A stretch of 64,000 nucleotides of DNA from Phragmites australis (GCF_958298935.1 NC_084922.1:4094501-4158500), one strand, 5' to 3'; shown: positions 1 through 12,814, counted from the first letter of the stretch. Made by a program: numbers and translations. Notes: generated by a model not told the origin, from the letters alone.

Positions 1-79
1 GCTCCGGTTTTGATGCAAAGGCACCAAAGACCACCATCATCCTCGATTCTGCCCTGATCATCTCATTTGCACTAGACAT
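1..79 (-). CDS. N-terminal piece of an unidentified gene, cut by the window edge
   Basis: On the minus strand an ATG at 79 opens a frame of 26 codons (MSSANEMIRAESRMMVVFGA and on) that runs off the left edge without a stop. Ten bases upstream is a good acceptor (AAGACAG, exon from 89). A donor CACAG|GTGCG lies at 1077/1076, so a 987-bp intron in the 5' leader is likely, with a leader exon in the GC-rich stretch above 1077. I do not recognise the protein and only 26 residues are visible. The call rests on the splice pair and clean frame, not on homology; a chance frame remains possible. Confidence 0.4.
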   Translation of the reverse strand, partial: MSSANEMIRAESRMMVVFGAFASKPE

Positions 80-1076
80 CGTACCTCCCCTGTCTTAGAG
101 CTGCACATGACACACTAGCTACCATCATTACACTAGTTTCACAACAGACATTCTCAGATAACAAGCAGTCTCAACTAAAACCAACAACTACATAACAATT
201 TGCCTCTGAACTACGACCAATAGAATACCGGAACAACATCAGCTACTGGGAAACGCCATCAAGTTTGCAACAAACATCATCTGAATGATTGACCAAAGCC
301 ACCAGTCACCAGATTAGGGAGGAATTTCAGTACAAGCCAACCAAAATGACCAAATACAATAAGAAAAGCACCAACAACGTTTGCTTTCCATTAATGATGT
401 AAGGGCATTCTGCCCATACGCTAAAATAAAGAATTAGTCTCAAGATGGGAAACGAACAGCTTAGGTAAAACGTGTGAACCAAGTCATTTCGTTAGGACGA
501 ACAAATCAACTGAGCACAGTACGAAGCAGGGGAAAAACCAAGCAAATAGCAGCTTTGAACATCTCAAGAAATAAGTAAAAAACCGAACGGTATTAGAACC
601 ATTTTAAGAGTTCGGCAAACCTGGAAGAAAAAGGGATTATAAAAGAACGAATTGCTAGTGATATTGAACGTCGAAGCAACATAGCAGCGGCAGCGGCACA
701 AACTGAATCACAATAATGCTGGCAACATTTTGCCGTCGCAGCCGAATAGCGGCCATTGCATTGAAATGCACCTGAACGGTATAAGTTACAAGTTATATGG
801 CCAAAATCGGAACGCAGGTACGATTGGATAAGAAAAATACAGCCTTGGAAAAACAACTCGCGAACCACCTCATAAAGCTACAAACCAAATGCAAACGACT
901 GGCATTTAGCTTGAAGCAGGCACAAGGCAAGGAATTGGGCAGGAAGCACCACTAGAGAGTTGGAAGAAACGCACCTCGGATCGCTGGGCACAGCACCCCC
1001 ACCCGGCAACAGCTACGGCTAAAATGCCCGTATATAAGGGTAAAGAAGCAGAGAAGAGGAGGAAGAAAGCGGCGCA

Positions 1077-1180
1077 CCTGTGAGCAATCGGCGGAAGCAA
1101 TTAGGGTTCAGTGCTCGGCTCTCCTCTCCAGTCGTCCCCCTCGCAATCGCAAGCTTGGAATATTCGAACGGCGGTGGTGT
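1077..1180 (-). other. Probable 5' leader exon and promoter-proximal region of the edge gene
   Basis: This GC-rich stretch lies upstream (minus strand) of a donor at 1077/1076 that pairs with the acceptor at 90. Several short overlapping frames cross it in both directions, as expected of GC-rich leader DNA, and none resembles a protein I know. The upstream end of the exon is a guess; I see no clear TATA box on the minus strand. Confidence 0.3.
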
Positions 1181-2464
1181 GGTGCGGAGAGGGGAGGGGA
1201 AAGGGGAAGACGAAGCGGTGGGGAATCCTTCCGCACAACGCACGTGCCTAAAGCAATCCTCGGTGCATGACGTGTGGGGCTAGCAGTGGGAAGCCGATTC
1301 GTACCCCACATGTCAGTGATGCTGAACTAAGGAGAAGTGGGAGGTGGGTGGTATCTTTGCTACCAGGGGATGCTTCTATGATGGGGGTCGACGAGGAGTT
1401 GGGAATCGAACGGGTCATTTGGATCCTGACCCGGTAGTTGCTCGGGAGTCGTGACTCAGACCTGTGCGACCCGGCCCACGCCCAGAACGGAGCTGAGACT
1501 CGGGAACAAGGCCTAAAGCCCAGGTGTGTGTATATATATATCAACTATTATATACTAAAGTGTCTAAGGCTGTAATCTTAAATTCTCAGGACTCCTCCTA
1601 CTGTAGCTAGGATAGCAATGGGTTGTGCGTATGTATACATATATATGTATATATACATATGTAATTTTTTTCGAATATTCTAGAAAAATGTCAAAATGAA
1701 TATTAGTTAAATTAATAAATCGGCTGAAAAAAATCTAACATGTAAAGAAAAATATCTAAAACTTAAAAAATATGAAACAAATTATTTTAGATTAGTATTA
1801 TTTCCACCTACCTATTAAAACTATGTGCATGTATAAAAGTACTACTATTTTCTCTATAATTAATTGAATATGTTTAACATTAATAATTTTATAAATAAAT
1901 ATCGAAATATACAAAATTTATTAACATAATTTTTTAATCTTCTTTTGTTGTACTCTACACAACAAAATAAAAACAGACGCGACGTAGACGTGCCAATCAG
2001 ACTAGTATATTACTAAAGATCCGGGACTCCACAAGTTCCTAGCACCTTGGTGATTGTAGCTTGTATACGTGAGGCTGCTTGTGGGGGCCTAAAAAAGAAT
2101 ATCGCATGCATCCCATTTCTAACCTCAGTTATTGTAGGACTCACCCAGATATGACTATGGTTATACCAACCTGGAATTCTAGAAACTCTGGTCGTCGGCC
2201 CAGCTATGCGGATTGCACCTGCGTTGCTATGTTTCAGCTAATGGTCACCTCGTTCCTCAACCAAATCTAATCACAAGTATTCACCAGCTTCCTGCCTCCC
2301 GTCGGGATCCCTAAAAGTACCGATGCCTTTTTCTAGCATATCTGATCGAGAGTAACCCCCTCCCCTATCCTCACCATCTTTCACCGTCACCCACGTGGTT
2401 GCCATTCTCGCCATTGCTGCTTCTGAAGACCTATTTAGGCAAACGACAGCTGAAGTAAACCATC
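1181..2464. other. Intergenic DNA, no gene seen
   Basis: The first third is mixed sequence, probably upstream DNA of the edge gene. From about 1500 to 1980 it is strongly AT-rich, with an alternating TATA/TGTATA tract near 1630-1665. No coding frame or complete mobile element is apparent. Confidence 0.5.
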
Positions 2465-2890
2465 ACCATCACTCTTTTTTTTCCCATTCCTGCATACACC
2501 TCCTTCCTTACACCATTTTTCATAGTGATCCAACAAATAATTTTCCCTTCCCCTATTTCTTCCCTCTCCCCTTGCCCCCTTTGCTGCCCTCATCCCGCTG
2601 TTGTTAGTATTGATAATCTCTGTTTTTTTATTCTATGCAGGAAATCAGGTGGGGTAATAATCAGCTCTACGGGGTTTTAGGAGTTGAATTATCAATGTAA
2701 TTTTCTATCTTCTATTTTTCCACATTCCTCCCGTATACCTCCTTCCTTTCACCATTTTTCATAGTGATCCATCTAATGATTTCCCCTTCCCTATTTCTCC
2801 CCCTGCTGTCCTCCTCCCGTTGTTGTTAGCATTGACAATCTCTGTTTTTTTAAGAGTTGAATGATCAAGGTAATATTCTATCTTCAGTAT
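2465..2890. repeat. Imperfect tandem duplication of about 200 bp, two copies
   Basis: A block with CACCATTTTTCATAGTGATC, a pyrimidine-rich CCCTTCCC/TTTCTCCC tract, GTTGTTAG and AATCTCTGTTTTTTTA occurs at about 2500-2630 and again at about 2745-2855. The copies are in direct orientation and differ by small indels and substitutions. No coding capacity is evident; the small plus-strand frame at 2395-2607 only reads through the pyrimidine tract. Confidence 0.65.
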
Positions 2891-3228
2891 TTAGGATACA
2901 ATAATATATATTACTGTAATATTCTGCATACTTGCCTTTGCTTCCGTGACTTGCTAGGATGGCTTGCTAACTTTTTTCCCCAGCAAATTTATTATGTTGC
3001 TAATATTTGGTGATTTGGTTTCCCAAACTCTCAACCCTTCAACTTAGCCCTTTGTACTGTTCTGCTTCCACTTTCTTTATTTTTGGTTCGTTACACAATT
3101 GCTGCTACTTTTTTCGTGTAATCATTACATTATTCTACAACATGTTATTGTCGATAATATATTTACCTTTGTTCCATGTTCATTAGCTACATGCATGTCG
3201 TCGAGCCGTAAATCTCTCACGTGAAACC

Positions 3229-3350
3229 GTTACGTTACAGAAGAATAGTTATGTCAGGAATGAAAAAAGTGGGCCATGAAAAAAAATGTGCTACGTTACA
3301 GAAGAATAGTTATGTCAAGAATGAAAAAAGTGGGCCAAAAAAAAAAAGTA
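3229..3350. repeat. Tandem duplication, two copies of about 61 bp
   Basis: The string TACGTTACAGAAGAATAGTT followed by ATGTCA(G/A)GAATGAAAAAAG and TGGGCC is present twice in direct tandem, at about 3230-3285 and 3291-3346. The copies are nearly identical, so the duplication is recent or the result of replication slippage. Confidence 0.8.
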
Positions 3351-4379
3351 CACACATCATGAAGTATTTGCCCAGAATTAGAATGCATTTGATTTGTGGA
3401 CAATTTCATGAATACTTTCGCTTTCTGATATTAAGTTTTTGATAAAAAAAGAAAAAAAAGAATAAAGTGACAACAATCTTCTGGTGCAATATGCCCTCCT
3501 TTTGAGATTGGTAAGTCTATAGCATAAACCATACATACATGACATCTTAATTGTAATTACTCTGCTATTACTCTTTCTCATATTCACTTGCTACTTCTAT
3601 TTGTTATAGAGCCACCTATATCAATCTCATTTGTGGAATCAAGTCAACAATGTTTATCAAGATCAGTAAGAAGTGAGCTCTTCATAAATCCACAAATTCA
3701 TTACATTTGTTACCCCCTAGATATTTTCACATATATATAGTTCCGTCGTATATCGTTGCGCAAAATCGTGCTAAAAGAAGACGCATTAATCATTTCAAAG
3801 CGCTCGCACGCCAAGGTTCAATTAATATATTCAAATTAAAGTGTATTTAAACAACATAACAAAATGTGCTTGTACCCTTACTAATTAAACTATATTCTTT
3901 ACAATGAATTAATTCATTTTTGCCTTTATATTCTTAATAGGTGATGCGTTTTTAACTTCTCTAGAAGACAAGTTCAAGTCATGCAAGGAATTTATATATT
4001 TTCTAAAAGTTCCTAATGCTATAAAGCTCTCTATTTTTTTTTTATTCTATACGCTCACCTCAATGCCATCTGATATATTTGTTTTGATTTATAAATATCT
4101 TTTTATGCACATTATTATTCTAGAAACATACAAGGGACGATCATATTATGGAGGCCTAGATTATGTTTGTGATAAATATGGTGCTATATTCTTAGTTCCA
4201 AAAACGTGTAGATTATTTCAATTCATATATGCACAAAAGAATTGTCTATAATCTATGCTATCGTGGAGGAAAAGTGTCGTTACCATTATTTCAACCTAAA
4301 CCAGATGTACTTCAAGATCTGATTTGTTTTGATGGAGGATCATGAAGCAGCAAATTCATACGTCATATAAGGCAGTATA
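3351..4379. other. AT-rich DNA leading into the Helitron remnant
   Basis: No gene is seen. The stretch is AT-rich with short frames only. It may include the 5' part of the Helitron, but I cannot place a TC terminus. Confidence 0.35.
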
Positions 4380-7300
4380 ATTCTTTGTTTGCTTTTATTT
4401 CTATGAGAGTTTATGTGGATCAAAGCATTAACATAGGGGACGATCCATATGTATTTTGTATCAATGGAGTTGTTCATCATCGTATAGGATCTTTGCTACA
4501 TGAACCTGGTCATCCACCTTAGTATGCCCAGCTTTATATATATGACATTGATAATGAGGTCTCTAACATGCTAAACATTTTTAAGCACGACAATTCTTCA
4601 GGAGATTTAGATTCATCAGTAATAGCAGACATCATAAAAATATAAGATGCATGCAACCCCTTGGTTAAGCAATTCATAATGGCTAGAGATTATTTATTGT
4701 TACCAAATGCACCAAATATTTCTATTAAATTGATTGGAACTACTACATTTTAGGTGATATATATAGTTTACCAGTTGCATTTGAGTTAGATGCTTTAATA
4801 GTTGGTGATTCTTATTATGTAGCCAGAGAATTCAATATCATTGTTGAATGTCATAGTGGCGAATTCAAACATATTCACCCTAATCACCTAACACTTATGG
4901 CTCTTCAGTATCCTCTTTTATTTCCGTATGGTGAACCAATCTTTCATTTGGGCATCAAATACAAAGAGACCAATGGTCAACCATTGAATGGTAGACAAGA
5001 AGTTACTATGTTTGAATACTTTTGCTATTATGCTCACTATTGAAAACATGAGCCTAATCCTTACATATGTTGTGGATGTTTATCTAACCAAGCTTTTGTT
5101 AATAGATATTCTTGCGTTGAGAGCGGACGGTTAACATTTCATATTTCCATCAATCTGAATCAAGATATGAGACTTACCAAGGCATTACAGAGGCCATCAA
5201 ATATGAACCTGGTCAGAAACCAAACGACTGAAACAACATTATTGTTCGGATTTTCCACCTGAAAATGCATGAGATGCTAGATGATATCGAAGAAGGCTCT
5301 ATTTTTGGGCTAGTCCTCGCAGGTAATCCATATTCTTACCATAAAATATATATAAGTAGGACATCCATTCGTGCAGATTTCTGCCCCCTAAAATAAGAAT
5401 ATATGATATTTCCATGACATTTGTTATATATAGTTGCACTTTTTTTTGTTTCTAATGAATATTAATATGATACTTTTTATTCCAATCATTCACACTAATG
5501 AGTTTAAAAAACATGGCTTTCTCATTCACATATTTTAACATGGTTAGCTCATGAAAGATTTGAGTCTTCACATGCTTCTATTGACTTATTTGTTTGTGCT
5601 AAAATCCCTGATAAAGAAATAGATCCTTTGGGTTTTCACATGGTCGAGGAATTTATGGTCCATGGACCACGTGGAAGGTATAATCCAAATTCCCCATGTA
5701 TGAAAAATGAAGTATGGTCAAGATTTTGTAAAGAAACATATATTGATCAAGATGGTTTTCCAATAAATCGTTGTCATAATGATGGTAGAACTATCATCAA
5801 GAATGGAATAGAACTAGACAATCATTGAGTGGTTCGTTATAATATGATCCTACTGAAAAAAAACACCAACCTCATATCAATGTTGAAGCCTGTAACAATA
5901 CTAACTTGACAAAATATTTATTCAAGTATGTAATGAAAGAACCAGATTGTGCTAAAGCTTCTTTAGTTAACCCATCATCAAATGATTCTTCACATGGAGA
6001 CACAGATCAACTAGAGAACAATTATGGAGTAGATGAAATTGTTGAATACATTAAATCAAGATATTTATTAATCTATGAAGCATTTTGGAGACTTTTCGCG
6101 TTTGAAATACATGGTAAGACTCCTGCTGTCGAATGCCTCTATGTTCATTTGCCTAGGATGAATATTGTTACATGTCATAAAGAAGAAGATTTGCAAGATG
6201 AAGTAGATGATCCTCATTCCTAGAAAACAATACTCACGGAATGGTTTTTTACTAATCAACAAAATCCTAATGCAAGAGATTTAACCTATTGTGATTTTCC
6301 AACAAAATGGACATGGCACACAAATACAAAAATATGGACCAAAAGAAGTGTAAAGATGCCTAGAATAGGCAGGCTGAGATTCATACATCCTAGAACCGGT
6401 GAAGCCTTTTACCTACGAATGCTACTTATGGTCGTTTGTGGTGCTAGATGCTACGAAGATATTCACACTTATCAGAATGTAATGTACCCTACATATCGTG
6501 AGGCATGCAAGGCTCGTGGTCTAATTGAAGATGACAATTAATGGTTTAGTTTATTTGAAGAAGCAATCATATGGGCTACAACTTATCAGTTGAGACATCT
6601 ATTCATGAAAATCGTTGTATACTGTGGTGTCAGTGACATACAACTTTTATTCGATAAATATTGGCAGCACATGGTTGATAATATCATATACCAACTTCGT
6701 AAAACACTCAACAACAATTCCTATAGAATACCTATGGAACATCTAAAAGTATTACTATTGCAAGAATTAGAATGTTAACCAAGAATGGACTATCATTATC
6801 AGTTTACAATCTCTCAGTCCCAATAGACATGCCAATCAATTCTTCTAGGAACATGTTGGTCATTGAGGAATTCTCTTATGATAGAACCTCTCTTCAACAA
6901 GAAGCAGATAATATGTATCAAGCCCTGAACCGCGAACAAAAAATGTCTTTTAATGCAGTCATAACTAATTTCGAAGGAAACACTAGCTTCCTTTATTTTG
7001 TATCAAGTTTTTTTTGGCTCCCTTTTCAATGCGCCCAATGAGATTTGTTCAATTTCACATATGCAAGTAAATAAGGAACTACTGAAACATATATTTTTTA
7101 ATAGTTTTTGGAGGGACTGGGAAAACATTTCTGCAGAACACCATTATCTTCAAACTTCGATCCCAAGGTAAAATTGTATTGGTTGTAGCTTCATGTAGTG
7201 TTGTTGCTCTATTATTATCTGGCGGTAGAACTGCACATTCAAGATTCTGAATTCCACAGGATTTAAATGAGACAAGTACCTATAACATTCGTCGAGACAC

Positions 7301-7560
7301 TAATCTATCAGAACTCCTCAACAAAACTACATTAATATTATGGGACGAAGCACCAATGGCTCATAGATTCTGTTTTGAAGCACTAGATCGAAGCTTAAGA
7401 GATATACTCTCTATTGAAAATCCTGACAATAAATCCAAGCCATTCGATGGTATGAATATTTTATTAGAGGAGATTTTAGACAAGTTCTACCCGTAGTAAA
7501 CACTGCAACATCTACTGATGAACTTTCAAATGTATTGGTTCACCGTCATTGATCCTTACT
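4380..7560 (+). pseudogene. Decayed Helitron Rep/helicase (Pif1-like) gene
   Basis: Helitron RepHel proteins combine an HUH rolling-circle replication initiator with a Pif1-type helicase. Broken frames here match in order: an N-terminal Helitron-like stretch (INIGDDPYVF near 4430; LTLMALQYPLLFPYGE near 4890), a post-Rep stretch (DPLGFHMVEEF, HGPRGRYNPNSPCM, 5623-5710), TKYLFKYVMK (5907), EAFWRLFAFEIHGKTPAVE (6080), and FYLRMLLMVVCGARCYEDI (6408). The helicase follows with Walker A GGTGKT at about 7111 and a Walker B-like LILWDEAP near 7335. There are many stops and frameshifts. The central Rep segment that should carry the HUH histidines is not visible between about 5290 and 5570, so it was probably deleted. 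The helicase stops abruptly near 7560 where gag sequence of another element begins. It cannot be functional. Confidence 0.8.
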
Positions 7561-7574
7561 TCAAGTTAAAAATT

Positions 7575-9236
7575 TGTTAGCCTTCATTTCCATTGTCCTT
7601 TATGGTACGTGGTATTTCTGAAACTCTTCACAGAATTCCTCTCAAGTGATGGTTTTGACATCCATTGATGCTTCGCAGTAGTTCTCCCACCATTCTGCTG
7701 CTGATCCGATGAGTTGATGGGATGTTAGATTCACCCCGTCTTGACCCTCATAGTTGATGATTACCTTGAGTTTTTTGGTGATGGCCCTAAGCCAATCATC
7801 GGCTTCTAAAGGGTCTTCGGTCCTATCGAAGGTTAGATTTGATCCTCATGAACTCTAACAACTTGTTCTGAGGTCCAACCATAACCTCGGTTGTTGTTTT
7901 CTGCTTGTGCTATGGCCTCCAGTAGGCGGGTTTAATTTGCCATTACTGCCACCAGATCATTTTCCAGTGGTGGGGGTAGTTGGGTTCCTTCACTGTTGTG
8001 GCGACTTTGGTGGACTTCCTGGCTGGGTTGAGAGTCGGTGATCCTGCCTCTGCCTCTACCTTGGCTCACAATGGTTCTCGCTCGATATCCTATTGCATCT
8101 CCTATTTCAGATCCACCCTCGGGGGCTACAATGGCGATGGCCCTTTAGCGTTATTGCAGAAGGTGAGATGACTGCTCGGAGGACTCCATCTATTCTCTAA
8201 GGATAAGAGAAGAAGCAAGAGTTTAGATAAGGCCATAAGATTAGGGCAAGCAAGATAGAAGCAAGGGAAATCTTGCCATTCACACAATCAAAGATACAAA
8301 CAAGAAGCAACACCACACAAGCATACAAGTAACATGTATCAAACAAACATAGGATTATCTCCACTAGATCACTAGTACAAAAGTTCTCAAACTAACAACG
8401 ACAAAAATATGCTCACAAAGCATCAGACTACAGGGTTATCTACAACAAAAGCTACTAAAGAACCTACTCCTACTACTAACTCACCACGACGCGTCGTCCT
8501 CAAGCGTCATCTATGGTGTTGTTAGCAGCTAACTCAACAGGTGAGAGGGTCCCTGCTGGTGTCAGGGTAGAAGTGGGGTCAAAGATCCTATCGACGCCAT
8601 TGTCATCATCTGGTCACTAATGAGTTTACGCTCGCTAGGGTCCTCCTCCCCTGAGTCATCGATGGTCATTGCCATGTCTCAATCCTCAATAGGCTCGACG
8701 GGCACTAAACCTCCTCGGTCTGCTGGGACTGATGAGGGGCTAATCCTACCATCTGCTATGGCTACTGCAATATGCGTTGGTAGGAGAGGAATGCCTGATA
8801 TGACAATGTGACGGGTCTGACTCGCAAGTAACTGGAAGGTGCTCTTTCTAGCAGTCTATCTGACTCGGGAGCTATTCATAGCATTCTGCATGTTGAGATC
8901 CCTGAGATGCGTCTGTATGGCTCTTTGCCATCCTCGGTGGTTCCTCACCGCGGTGTCCTCAGTAGATGCGGCCTGGACTCAGACCTGGTCTAGCATCACA
9001 CGTAGAGATCTCTCCTATGTCTCTAACTCCTCTGTCCTCTGGCGACTAGCCTGAAACAGTTGGTAGCTCGCAACATGCATGTGCTCCAATGCATGGAGAT
9101 ACTGTGCTATAACAGCTGTGGTGGTGTCGTCCACCTCTTACTCTAATCCTACATCCTCCATGGCACTTAGGCGTGCGCACCAAGCAGCTCGCTAGCCACC
9201 GGTAGCTAGAAAGTGCCTCGTAGGAGTGCGTGCCAT
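7575..9236 (-). pseudogene. Degenerate gag gene of a Ty3/gypsy retrotransposon
   Basis: Gag is the retroelement capsid protein. On the minus strand an ATG at 9236 starts MARTPTRHFLATGG, soon interrupted by a stop. Further down, around 7830-7570, the frame gives FDRTEDPLEADDWLRAI, then LTSHQLIGSAAEWWENYCEA, then EEFCEEFQKYHVP. This is the typical retrotransposon gag core, with a TGA where tryptophan is expected just before EEF. Several other stops occur. The frame lies 3' of a Met-tRNA primer-binding site on the same strand, as it should. Protease, reverse transcriptase and integrase are absent: the element ends at about 7570 against Helitron sequence. Confidence 0.75.
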
Positions 9237-9598
9237 GACTGCCAACTGGGGTGCCTCGGGCAGTCGAAGATCAGTAGAAGAACATGGCACTTCTAGTAGC
9301 CATTATCATCGTACTCACACCCAATGTACTCTGGGTACCGGTTGTATCTCAAGTGGCAACAAGCTTCCCACAACAGCTTGGGAAAGCCTTTCACTTGCAG
9401 ACAATGAAATATATTCTAGTCCTCGTCTTCTATCTTTCAGGGGAAAAGGGACAGCTTAGAACCAGCATAACAAGTTTTCAAAAGTAACAAGACTGAAGGT
9501 AAGTACAGAAGGAGTTTTTGCAACTTAGTTTTTTTTTTCCAGAAAATAGGTAAACATGAGCAAGTCTATCATAAGATCATGTTCTACAGCCAAGCATA

Positions 9599-9610
9599 GC
9601 TCTGATACCA
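9599..9610 (-). other. Primer-binding site for initiator Met-tRNA
   Basis: On the minus strand this reads TGGTATCAGAGC, the classic plant retrotransposon primer-binding site complementary to the 3' end of initiator methionine tRNA. It lies four bases past the LTR end at 9615 and so fixes the element as minus-strand. Confidence 0.85.
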
Positions 9611-11218
9611 CTCCTGTAAGACCCCAACTTCCTGGGATCTTATATGCCTTCTGTATTTGTCCCTGGATCAAGTAGCTGATAGCATAGTATAACAATTATG
9701 GCATCACAGTCAAACTTCATACATAATATATTAAGGTTCAGAGTACAAAATATTTACAAACTATATGGTATATTACAAACTTGGCCTAACAGCCAACAAA
9801 AGTACAGCGGAAAGAACTACCCAAGACACAGGTAGCTAGAGTGCAAACGTGACTTCCAACTCTACTCTTCATCCACGCCTCCATCCTCGACGTAGTCGAC
9901 AGTGGCTTCCTCATCTGAATGATAGCAAGAGTGAGTATAGAAGGTACTCAGCAAGTCTTATACTACTTCAAATGATTGATAGATGTATAAAGGGTATTTC
10001 AAGGATAAGACTTTACGGTTTAGTTTTAAGCGTAAAGTAATTTTTATGTAGTCATTCATTTGTATTCTAGGATGATAGCTCTAAAATAGTTTGAAGTAGT
10101 TTAAAGCCAAGAAACAAGTCATATTTGGGGATTTTTGGTCATGGGAGGGGCTACACCCCACTCCGCAGTCCCTATTATCATATATGGTATAATTCTAGAA
10201 CCACACAGATCTTGGCGGATTGAGTTAGCAATCTCATCACACGGACATCTAGTTCACACACTCACTCATCAAGACACACACACCCATAGTCTAATCAAGT
10301 GTAACCATGCATTCGCATGTCTATGATCGTGGACACGGCTATTCGAATAAGTTTACACACTTTAGAGGTTGTACACTGTACCCACGTGATATGCTCAGCC
10401 TCCAACCGTTGCAAGCGGAGGAGCGAATCATACCGAGGCACTTCAATCACATTTTTTGCTGGGCTTTTCTATGAGATACCCCAAGTACCAGAGGCCTTGT
10501 ACTGAATGTCAGTCCACTTTTTAAGCCATTGGCCAGTTCTCGAAACATTCAAATAGAGGTACAAATGGTCACCGGAATCACACTCGCGCTGAGGGCCCTC
10601 GAAAGCAAATGGTCACCGGGCCTCTACACGCGACAACTAACCTGTCTAGGGGCTTATCGACGGTGAACCATGGCCAGAGCAGCGCCAGACGACGGCCGGA
10701 GTAGGTCTAAGTGGTAGCACAAAAATTGGGCAGCACCTCCCCTCTTCCAGAGTGCCCCGGGCCATTGCAAGCTTACAACTAAGCCTACGCGGCTCACACA
10801 GCATGAAGGCCAGCTCAGGAGAGGGCTATGGGTTACCGGTGGTGAGCAATGGTGATGACGACAAGGAAAAACTCACAGCTGCACGACGGCAGGCGATGGG
10901 AAGCACAGGAATGGTGACATGCTAGCTAGGAGGTTGCGTGAGGGGACGGTGATGCTCGCCGAGTGCAAGAACGGTGATGGGTAGGATGGAAGCTGGTGAT
11001 GCGTCGAAGTGACAACGGCGGTGCTACTCGGCCCTTAACTCAGGTGGGCTCTTGTCAGGTTTCTAGTCGATGGAGAGTGGAACATGGATGACAGTGTGCT
11101 TGTGGGGCTTCTTGGCAGCTTGTTGGGGGAGAAACCATGGTGGCAGAGTTGCGAAGGAGAGCAACGACGTGGCGACGGTAAAAGGGGGAAAATGAAAGGA
11201 GAGAGGTAGGGGCTACAC

Positions 11219-11230
11219 CTTTTATATCCC
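11219..11230 (-). promoter_or_regulatory. TATA box of the gypsy LTR promoter
   Basis: The minus strand reads GGGATATAAAGG, inside the 5' LTR and upstream (for leftward transcription) of the primer-binding site and gag. It is the most plausible core promoter of the element. The position fits a U3/R border, but transcription is not shown. Confidence 0.45.
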
Positions 11231-11389
11231 TTCAGCTTGGCTTGAGGCGGTGCTGGGCTCGTGACGTTGTGCGGTCGTCGGTGAGGTGGCGTGGGGGCAC
11301 CCACCTTAATCCCCGCGGCATGGCCACACTTCGTCGTCCATGAGCGTGCGTGGGCGCGAAAGTCACATGGTTGCAGGCACATGGGCAGC

Positions 11390-12770
11390 TGTCGGAGGGT
11401 GAACTCCTCAAGCAGGGATCCAGAGGGACCCCCTTTGAGATTCGGCCAGGGGGATGATTCTGAATCTGTTTTGCGGGTGGAATAAATGGGCGTAAATGCG
11501 ATGCAGGTGGAATGGAATGATCGGATGCTGAAGTAGTAAATGCGCAGGAGGTTTTTAGACAGGTTCGGGCCGCACTAAGCGTAACACCCTACTCCTGTGT
11601 GTATGCTATAAATGCTCTGAGAATGTCTCTCAGAGATGTTGCTGGTTACAAGAATATTTGTCTAGTCTGGAGCTTCGGGCTCCTTGTTCTTCAGTAATCT
11701 GAGCTTCTGTGCTTGTACTGAGCCTCTGTCTTCTTCCTCTGAAAATCACCTCAATCCTCCTTTCTCCAGGGAGCCTGCCCCGCCTTAAATACCCGCCGGG
11801 CGGTAGCGTGCCCAGAAAGGGAGGGCGCGAGTTCCGAGGCGCCATAAATGGAAAGCAACCATCATGGGCTGCTGCGCGAAGTGACGGGAAGGGTTGAAAA
11901 CGCGCCCCCATCCGGTCTTGTTCGTCATCATGCCGTTCTTCAACAGGCACCGCGGGGAGGGCCCACCGGGCAGCCACCGAGCAGCCCGACGTGCCCGCTT
12001 GGTCTTGTACACCTAACACAGCAGGGCGGCAGGCGGGACACCTTAGGCTTCGCGATGTTATCCCAAGGCGCGCCGGATGTCCCGCGATGGGACCCGTGCA
12101 TTAAATGTCCCCACGCCTCCCTGCCAGGTCGTGGCAGGGACTGACAGCGAGCGTGGAGGAGCAGTTGGAAGTGACAGGCCACGCGCCCTCTTAAATGCGG
12201 CATCGGGCTTTTCACTGGTTGACACCTCACCGCTGGACCTCTCTGGGGGCCACCGGCGAAGGACTTCTGAGGCCGTCGGGGAACCGAGTGCTCGGGGGTC
12301 ACTGTTCACAGCCCCGAGCACTCTCTCCCGGATATGCCCTTTCTTGTCCTCGGGGAACCGAGTGCTCGGGGGCCACTGTTCACGGCCCCGAGCACTCTCT
12401 CCCGGAACTAACTGTTCGGGTGTCCTCGAGGAACCGAGTGCTCGGGGACTACTGTTCACGGCCCCGAGCACTCTCTTTCGCAGCCCCGAGCACCCCCTTC
12501 CCGGTACTTGACTTTTCTGGTTGTTGGGGGACTTGAGTGCCCGGGGGGGCACTATTCACGGCCCCGAGCACTCTCTTCCCGGCACTTGGTCTTCTCGGGT
12601 CATCGGGGAACTCGGGTACTTGGGGACCACTGTTCATGACCCCGAGCACCCTCTCCTGGGACTTAGTCTTCTCGCACCGCGGGGAGATGATCCCCGCGGG
12701 AGGGCACCACGTGACATACTGCTGATCTGACCTCGGGACTCGGGGACCCCTGGTTCCTGTGTCACCGACA
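11390..12770. mobile_element. Solo LTR (1381 bp) with 5-bp target duplication GCAGC
   Basis: The block starts TGTCGGAGGG and ends CACCGACA, and is flanked on both sides by GCAGC (11385-11389 and 12771-12775). It is related in layout to the LTR pair at 37164/41882: same termini, the ACTCCTGTGTG stretch after the 5' third, and a 3' third built of repeats around GAACCGAGTGCTCGGGG. Internal sequence differs enough to make it a diverged family member. There is no internal region or second LTR, so this is a product of LTR-LTR recombination. It interrupts the U3 of the older gypsy LTR at 9615-13285. All frames inside it are repeat-derived. Confidence 0.9.
12265..12670. repeat. Tandem repeats with palindromic cores inside the solo LTR
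   Basis: Units of roughly 65-75 bp each contain GAACCGAGTGCTCGGGG, a short spacer (such as CCACTGTTCACGG), then CCCCGAGCACTCTCT. Each unit can therefore fold on itself (GTGCTCGGGG against CCCCGAGCAC). About five copies are seen, the later ones diverged. Many overlapping frames across the repeats are artefacts of the GC-rich periodicity. Confidence 0.75.
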
Positions 12771-12787
12771 GCAGCGTGTTGTGAGGG

Positions 12788-12788
12788 C

Positions 12789-12814
<26 letters not shown>
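12788..12814. repeat. (GA)n microsatellite
   Basis: A short run of AG dinucleotides just right of the solo LTR, within the older LTR. Confidence 0.9.

Noticed and set aside
11035..11382. 115-codon minus-strand frame in the gypsy LTR
   Set aside because: It lies across the LTR TATA region, is Pro/Ser-rich from base composition, and has no similarity I can see.
12058..12552. Long overlapping frames on both strands in the solo LTR
   Set aside because: They run through tandem palindromic GC-rich repeats (GTGCTCGGGG units); the repeat period keeps several frames open at once. The same holds for 37973-38436 and 42586-43200.
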